Assembly: GCF_900109195.1 (NCBI RefSeq)
Contig: NZ_FNZG01000003.1
Span: 62,001-126,000, forward strand
DNA from: Pseudooceanicola nitratireducens
Lineage (GTDB): Bacteria; Pseudomonadota; Alphaproteobacteria; Rhodobacterales; Rhodobacteraceae
Length of the DNA stretch: 64,000 bases
Reading direction: 5' to 3'
Shown here piece after piece: positions 63,557 through 64,000 of this stretch; the first letter of the stretch is position 1; each line of letters starts with the position of its first letter. Position numbers and translations under genes: made by a program. A model generated the notes under the pieces. That model was given only the letters and a program-made list of their open reading frames with translations. It made no database searches and had not been told where the DNA came from.

Positions 63557-64000
63557 TTAGGCCGCTTCGCGCGCGGACAATGCTGCAACGCCGGGCAGGT
63601 CCTTGCCTTCCATCCACTCCAGGAAGGCCCCGCCAGCGGTCGAGATATAGGTAAAGGACTCGGCCGCGCCTGCGCCATTCAGCGCCGCGACCGTGTCCCC
63701 GCCCCCCGCGACCGAGGTCAGCTGACCCGCCCGGGTCAGCTCCGCCGCGCGGGCGGCGGCGGCATTTGTGGCCGTGTCGAAGGGCGCGATCTCAAACGCG
63801 CCAAGTGGGCCGTTCCAGATCAGCGTCTTGGCCCGGGCCAGGGCATTGCCGATCCGCTCGACCGCCTTGGGGCCGGCGTCCAGGATCATCGCATCCGCCG
63901 GACACTCGCCCGCCGCCACGATCTGGTTCTCGGCTCCGGCCTTGAATTCGCGTGCCACGACCACGTCCTCGGGCAGCAGGATCTCGCAGCCCGCGGCCTT
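63557..64000 (-). CDS. pgk: Phosphoglycerate kinase, C-terminal part, truncated by the window edge
   Basis: The frame is open to base 64000, giving about 147 residues of the nucleotide-binding domain. [20 protein letters not shown] and [17 protein letters not shown] are the canonical Gly-rich ATP-binding segments, and [20 protein letters not shown] is the usual C-terminal region. The N-terminal two-thirds lies outside the window. An internal GTG at 63964 is not the start. Confidence 0.96.
   Translation of the reverse strand, partial: KAAGCEILLPEDVVVAREFKAGAENQIVAAGECPADAMILDAGPKAVERIGNALARAKTLIWNGPLGAFEIAPFDTATNAAAARAAELTRAGQLTSVAGGGDTVAALNGAGAAESFTYISTAGGAFLEWMEGKDLPGVAALSAREAA

Overview
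The window is GC-rich, densely coded chromosomal DNA of a marine-type alphaproteobacterium, most likely a Rhodobacteraceae (Roseobacter-group) member. The evidence is the pdhA-pdhB-pdhC cluster with a lipoyl domain on E1-beta and ftsB upstream, a fused TrpE-TrpG anthranilate synthase, two VPLPA-CTERM proteins, the PreT/PreA-hydantoinase-carbamoylase pyrimidine cluster, and a family of GC-rich intergenic repeats. I see no prophage, insertion sequence, CRISPR array or rRNA. The sequence looks like core genome with small lineage-specific insertions.

Layout. 1-8 kb: 3' part of selO, an EamA transporter, a YjdF-like membrane protein, an EEP-family phosphodiesterase, an M20 peptidase, then a glycosyltransferase, a sulfotransferase-like protein and a CatB-type acetyltransferase. 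8-15 kb: two identical tRNA-Asp(GTC) genes, a lytic transglycosylase, tRNA-Val(TAC), a putative glucosylglycerate module (HAD phosphatase, GT81 synthase, GH13_18 phosphorylase), tRNA-Val(CAC), an HU-like protein and a small secreted protein. 15-19 kb: lon with a possible heat-shock promoter, and a PAS protein. 19-32 kb: a reductive pyrimidine degradation and uptake locus (NMT1-type ABC transporter, hydA, hyuC-type amidohydrolase, RutR-like regulator, preA, preT). Three palindromes resembling the RutR operator lie at the heads of its three transcription units. 32-36 kb: H-NS-like protein, trpEG, a ketopantoate-reductase-family gene. 36-44 kb: ileS flanked by repeats, a four-gene ycjX/TIGR01620 operon, an MFS transporter. 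44-53 kb: cobB, cobA, truA, a phytoene-synthase-like protein, a hydrolase, cimA, cysS. 53-64 kb: metallophosphoesterase, MmcQ/YjbR, PEP-mutase-like protein, a large VPLPA-CTERM repeat protein, pdhABC, ftsB, a VOC protein, class I aldolase and the 3' part of pgk.

The observations most worth following are these. (1) A 14-codon ORF directly upstream of cysS encodes MTTRRIITCCIIAC and is followed by three mutually exclusive pairing segments, one covering the cysS ribosome binding site; this looks like a cysteine-sensing attenuator. (2) A coherent RutR-type regulon is readable from the operators. (3) Nine copies of an intergenic repeat all lie in the same strand orientation whatever the direction of the flanking genes. 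(4) A near-perfect 22-bp palindrome sits just upstream of pdhA.
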